A stretch of DNA of 9,053 bases, taken from the NCBI GenBank assembly GCA_964629335.1, contig CAZVRH010000047.1, positions 1-9,053 on the forward strand. The letters are read 5' to 3'. The stretch comes from CACPJA01 sp964629335. GTDB lineage: Bacteria > Pseudomonadota > Gammaproteobacteria > Steroidobacterales > UBA11654. How positions within the stretch are numbered: position 1 is the first letter of the stretch; every line of letters begins with the position of its first letter. Below the pieces are notes generated by a model that was given only the letters and a program-made list of their open reading frames with translations, was not told where the DNA came from and did not search any database. Position numbers and translations under genes: made by a program. This document shows positions 6,527 to 9,053 of the stretch, in pieces.

Positions 6527-7867
6527 ATGCTAGAGAAACTTAAAGATTGGTGGACGTTAGATCAGGAAGCTGAACAAAACAGTGCTGACAATCCATTGAC
6601 AGCGTTAACCGATAATCAACGAAGAAATGCTGGCCCATTACTAGCTCTTGCATTTGGTTGGGGTTTTCTAGTAACTGGTTTATTTACAGGGAGTCAGCTA
6701 GGTAATGGTATCCCGTTCTGGCCAGATATAATTATCACCACTTTCATAGGTAATCTAGCGAATTTTATAGTAGGTGCAATTGTCGGTTATATTGGTTATA
6801 AAACAGCCTGTAATAGTGGTCTACTTTATAGATATGTTTATGGGAATGTAGGAGCTTATATCCCAGTTCTGTTTATTTCTATTCTAACCATAGGATGGCA
6901 GGGTATTGTTGTGGGAGCATTTGGCATAACTTGGACATTAGCACTGCATCCTGACATTGAGGCAGCTGAAATTTTCTCCTCTTCGACATTTTTAATAACA
7001 GCTGTTCTTGCTGGTATTCTTTATACAGCCACAACTTATTTTGGTGTTAAGGGTCTTGAAAGAATCAGCATACCCTCTGTGGCAGTTCTTGTCTTAGTTG
7101 GATTATATGCGATTTATTTAAATGTTATTCAAGCAGGAGGGTTTTCTGGCTTTCAATCACTCTCACTTGCTTTATCTGCCAAAAGCCAAATGACTACTAT
7201 TGAGGCAATTAATATTGTTATTGGATCATGGATTGTTGGTGCTGTTGTGATGCCTGAATACACAAGATTTGCAAAAAAGGGGTGGGTAGCAATAGCTATA
7301 CCATTTATTGTTTTAATTATTGCTCAATGGTTTCTTCAGATTCTAGGGGCTTTGGGTGGTGTTGTCTCAAACGATTCTTTGTTCTCTGCTTTTCTTGGTA
7401 TTGATCTTAATATACTGATGCAACAAGGGATGATCATTGGATGGATAGGTATTATTGGGATGAGTCTTGCGTTATGGACCACTGGTGATGCAAATCTATA
7501 TCTTCCTGTCATTCAAACCTCCAGCATACTAAAAAAACCTAAACATCTTATGACGGTTATATGCGGTATATTAGGTACTATTCTAGGATTGGGCTTATAT
7601 CAATATTTCTTTCAATTTCTTACAACGTTAGCAACTGTAGTGCCCCCATTGATTGGACCAGTAATAGTTGAATATTATCTTATTGATAAGAGTAAATTTC
7701 ATCAGGGAAATTTTGATGGTGTCGCTATTTGGAACCCCTCAGCTTTTGCTGCCTATATAGTTGGTGCTTATAGTGCTGTTTACTCTCCTGTTTTTATCAT
7801 GCCTGCTATCACCGGTCTATTAGCTTCGATGGTAGTTTATTGGCTAACTCGAAAACTAATTAAATAA
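6527..7867 (+). CDS. NCS1 family nucleobase:cation symporter (CodB-like permease)
   Basis: This 446-residue inner-membrane protein has about twelve membrane segments and the features of the nucleobase:cation symporter-1 family (cytosine permease CodB, Mhp1, purine/hydantoin/vitamin importers), which take up small heterocycles with Na+ or H+. Recognisable parts are the helix-1 region GPLLALAFGWGFLVTGLFTG (36-55), GWQG in helix 3 (123-126), GSWIVGAVVMPEYTRFAK (233-250, matching the CodB helix-6 region), WTTGDANLY in helix 8 (317-325, CodB has WTTNDNNLY) and PPLIGPVIVEYYL (373-385). The hydrophilic N-terminus of about 33 residues is normal. The ATG has AGGA (6515-6518) eight bases upstream. Substrate cannot be assigned; cytosine-like pyrimidines are the nearest guess, and no deaminase or nucleobase-catabolic gene is adjacent. 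The isomerase gene starts five bases later. Confidence 0.9.
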   Translation: MLEKLKDWWTLDQEAEQNSADNPLTALTDNQRRNAGPLLALAFGWGFLVTGLFTGSQLGNGIPFWPDIIITTFIGNLANFIVGAIVGYIGYKTACNSGLLYRYVYGNVGAYIPVLFISILTIGWQGIVVGAFGITWTLALHPDIEAAEIFSSSTFLITAVLAGILYTATTYFGVKGLERISIPSVAVLVLVGLYAIYLNVIQAGGFSGFQSLSLALSAKSQMTTIEAINIVIGSWIVGAVVMPEYTRFAKKGWVAIAIPFIVLIIAQWFLQILGALGGVVSNDSLFSAFLGIDLNILMQQGMIIGWIGIIGMSLALWTTGDANLYLPVIQTSSILKKPKHLMTVICGILGTILGLGLYQYFFQFLTTLATVVPPLIGPVIVEYYLIDKSKFHQGNFDGVAIWNPSAFAAYIVGAYSAVYSPVFIMPAITGLLASMVVYWLTRKLIK

Positions 7868-7872
7868 ACATT

Positions 7873-8721
7873 ATGGACTACAGTTGTTTTAATTATGAAT
7901 TAAAAGGACACATAGCACATGTGACTCTTTCTAGAGGTAAAGAATTAAATACGATGACTAAGGCTTTCTGGTCAGAGCTACCACATCTCATTGACGATAT
8001 TTCAAATAATGGCGATGCTAGAGTCATCCTTTTAACTGCAGAGGGGAAACACTTTTGTGCCGGCATGGACCTAGCTAATTTCAGTGAAGGTGAAACTAAA
8101 AAAGATAGAATCGATGCAAATTTAGGCAGAAAAAATGAAGCCACTTACAGAGTCACTAAAGATCTTCAATACACTATCAGTTGTCTAGAAAAAGCTAGAC
8201 TGCCTGTGATCGCAGCAATTCATGGTGCCTGTATTGGTGGAGGCGTTGATATGATAAGTGCGTGTGACCTGAGATATGCCACCAATGATGCTTTCTTTTG
8301 TATACAAGAGATTAATATTGGTCTTGCAGCTGATGTTGGAACGCTTCAAAGGTTGCCCCACATAATACCGGAAGGTATTGTAAGAGAATTAGCTTTCACT
8401 GGAAGGAGATTTACTGCGAAAGAAGCTTTTGAATATGGCTTGATTAACTCAATATTTGATAGCCAGGAACAAATGATTGATCATGTAAAATCAGTTGCTG
8501 ATGAAATTGCCAGCAAATCACCATTAGCTATATCAGGAATCAAAGAAGTGATGAATTACAATAGAGATCATTCCATTGAAGAATCCTTAAACTATGTGGC
8601 CTTATGGAACTCTGCTATGAACTATGCGGATGATATGAAAGAAGCCTTTAAATCTCAGTTAGAAAAAAGAGATCCCGAATTTGAGAAATTAATTAAAAAG
8701 AAAAAATACCTGGAAGATTAA
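7873..8721 (+). CDS. Crotonase family enzyme, ECH1-like delta3,5-delta2,4-dienoyl-CoA isomerase
   Basis: This 282-residue crotonase most resembles eukaryotic ECH1, which shifts double bonds of 3,5-dienoyl-CoA to 2,4-dienoyl-CoA during beta-oxidation of unsaturated fatty acids with odd-position bonds. The acyl-CoA oxyanion elements are HFCAGMDL (60-67) and GACIGGGVD (118-126). Asp126, Glu146 and Asp154 reproduce the ECH1 acidic triad (human Asp176, Glu196, Asp204) with identical spacing of 20 and 8 residues. Further ECH1 hallmarks are IGLAADVGTLQRLP (149-162) and NRDHSIEESLNYVALWN (230-246), the latter in the C-terminal helical region. No mitochondrial or peroxisomal targeting sequence is present, so it acts in the bacterial cytosol. 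There is no Shine-Dalgarno before the ATG, which lies five bases after the transporter stop, suggesting reinitiation. The stop abuts that of the convergent gene. The exact reaction is inferred from the triad; a hydratase/isomerase of other specificity remains possible. Confidence 0.88.
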   Translation: MDYSCFNYELKGHIAHVTLSRGKELNTMTKAFWSELPHLIDDISNNGDARVILLTAEGKHFCAGMDLANFSEGETKKDRIDANLGRKNEATYRVTKDLQYTISCLEKARLPVIAAIHGACIGGGVDMISACDLRYATNDAFFCIQEINIGLAADVGTLQRLPHIIPEGIVRELAFTGRRFTAKEAFEYGLINSIFDSQEQMIDHVKSVADEIASKSPLAISGIKEVMNYNRDHSIEESLNYVALWNSAMNYADDMKEAFKSQLEKRDPEFEKLIKKKKYLED

Positions 8722-9053
8722 TTATTTCTCCACTAACTCAATCCATTCACCAGCAACGCCAACAGTTACTCCAACTTTTCTTCCATTGTATGGGAAAGCA
8801 TCAATACTAGTTGGCTCCTCCCTCCAATTTACATCTATTTCATCCATAGAATCGACATAAAATGAAACAACAGATGTTGATGGAGGTAAATGACCTTCAG
8901 CTATTTCTCTCGGCACTATGGCATCTTTGCAAAATTTGATGAGTGAAAAGAAGAAAAATTGACATGAATCTGTTGGATATTCATCTAATTCAATAAGAAA
9001 ATCCTTTTCAAACTCTGCAATTGCAAGAGGATAAACAGTATCTTCAGGTAGAT
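8722..9053 (-). CDS. C-terminal part of an unrecognised protein (5' end outside window)
   Basis: The minus-strand frame ending in TAA at 8722-8724 stays open to the window edge, giving about 110 C-terminal residues. The GTG at 8914-8916 is therefore probably an internal Val. From the edge, the peptide runs LPEDTVYPLAIAEFEKDF, then an acidic stretch, QFFFFSLIKFCKDAI, VPREIAEGHLPPSTS, VVSFYVDSMDEID and an ending VGVTVGVAGEWIELVEK. It is acidic, with a short aromatic run (FFFF) that looks more like a buried strand or helix than a membrane segment. I recognise no family. Coding is supported by the uninterrupted frame and by its stop sitting immediately next to the isomerase stop, the packing seen elsewhere in the window. 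No terminator separates the two convergent genes. Confidence 0.65.
   Translation of the reverse strand, partial: LPEDTVYPLAIAEFEKDFLIELDEYPTDSCQFFFFSLIKFCKDAIVPREIAEGHLPPSTSVVSFYVDSMDEIDVNWREEPTSIDAFPYNGRKVGVTVGVAGEWIELVEK

Noticed and set aside
7893..8144. Minus-strand frame opposite the start of the isomerase gene
   Set aside because: It is antisense to conserved crotonase sequence and has no promoter or ribosome site.
8914..8916. GTG as a start codon for a 64-residue protein
   Set aside because: The frame remains open upstream to the window edge with protein-like composition and no Shine-Dalgarno at the GTG, so this is more likely an internal Val of a longer protein.

Overview
The window is AT-rich, tightly packed bacterial DNA with short spacers, overlapping operon genes, Shine-Dalgarno sequences only before some genes, and TTG as well as ATG starts. 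The proteobacterial-type electron-transfer flavoprotein genes, Prx5-type peroxiredoxin, Bcr/CflA transporter, DUF6491-like lipoprotein and low GC suggest a streamlined marine-type gammaproteobacterium. That assignment is an inference from gene style and was not checked by any search. I see no tRNA, rRNA, CRISPR array, insertion sequence or phage gene.

Layout. (1) Bases 1-2158, plus strand: a three-gene run of a 5'-truncated Prx5 peroxiredoxin, a zinc-free MDR/CurA-type NADP-dependent reductase starting at TTG two bases later, and a six-helix CopD/HemJ-like membrane protein of unknown function. (2) Bases 2155-5053, minus strand: etfB, etfA and a Bcr/CflA-type MFS exporter form a compact operon (8-base overlap, then a 6-base gap). 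Its last stop codon shares the bases TTAA with the stop of the membrane-protein gene. (3) Bases 5054-5160: a divergent control region in which both predicted promoters share one -10 element next to a 5-bp inverted repeat. (4) Bases 5161-6403, plus strand: a predicted lipoprotein and an overlapping cytoplasmic protein of unknown function, ended by a hairpin terminator at 6421-6454. (5) Bases 6527-8721, plus strand: an NCS1-type nucleobase/cation symporter, followed five bases later by a crotonase with the full acidic triad of ECH1-type dienoyl-CoA isomerases. (6) Bases 8722-9053, minus strand: the C-terminal part of an unrecognised protein whose stop codon directly abuts the isomerase stop.

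Theme. ETF accepts electrons from acyl-CoA and related dehydrogenases, and the ECH1-like isomerase repositions double bonds during beta-oxidation of unsaturated acyl chains. Prx5 and CurA/PTGR-type reductases respectively reduce organic hydroperoxides and alpha,beta-unsaturated carbonyls. Together this reads as lipid/acyl-CoA catabolism plus handling of oxidised lipids, with transporters and unknown proteins embedded. I see no clear defence, toxin-antitoxin or secondary-metabolite system. The least explained parts are the lipoprotein/cytoplasmic pair at 5161-6403, the membrane protein at 1433-2158, and the exporter in the etf operon.
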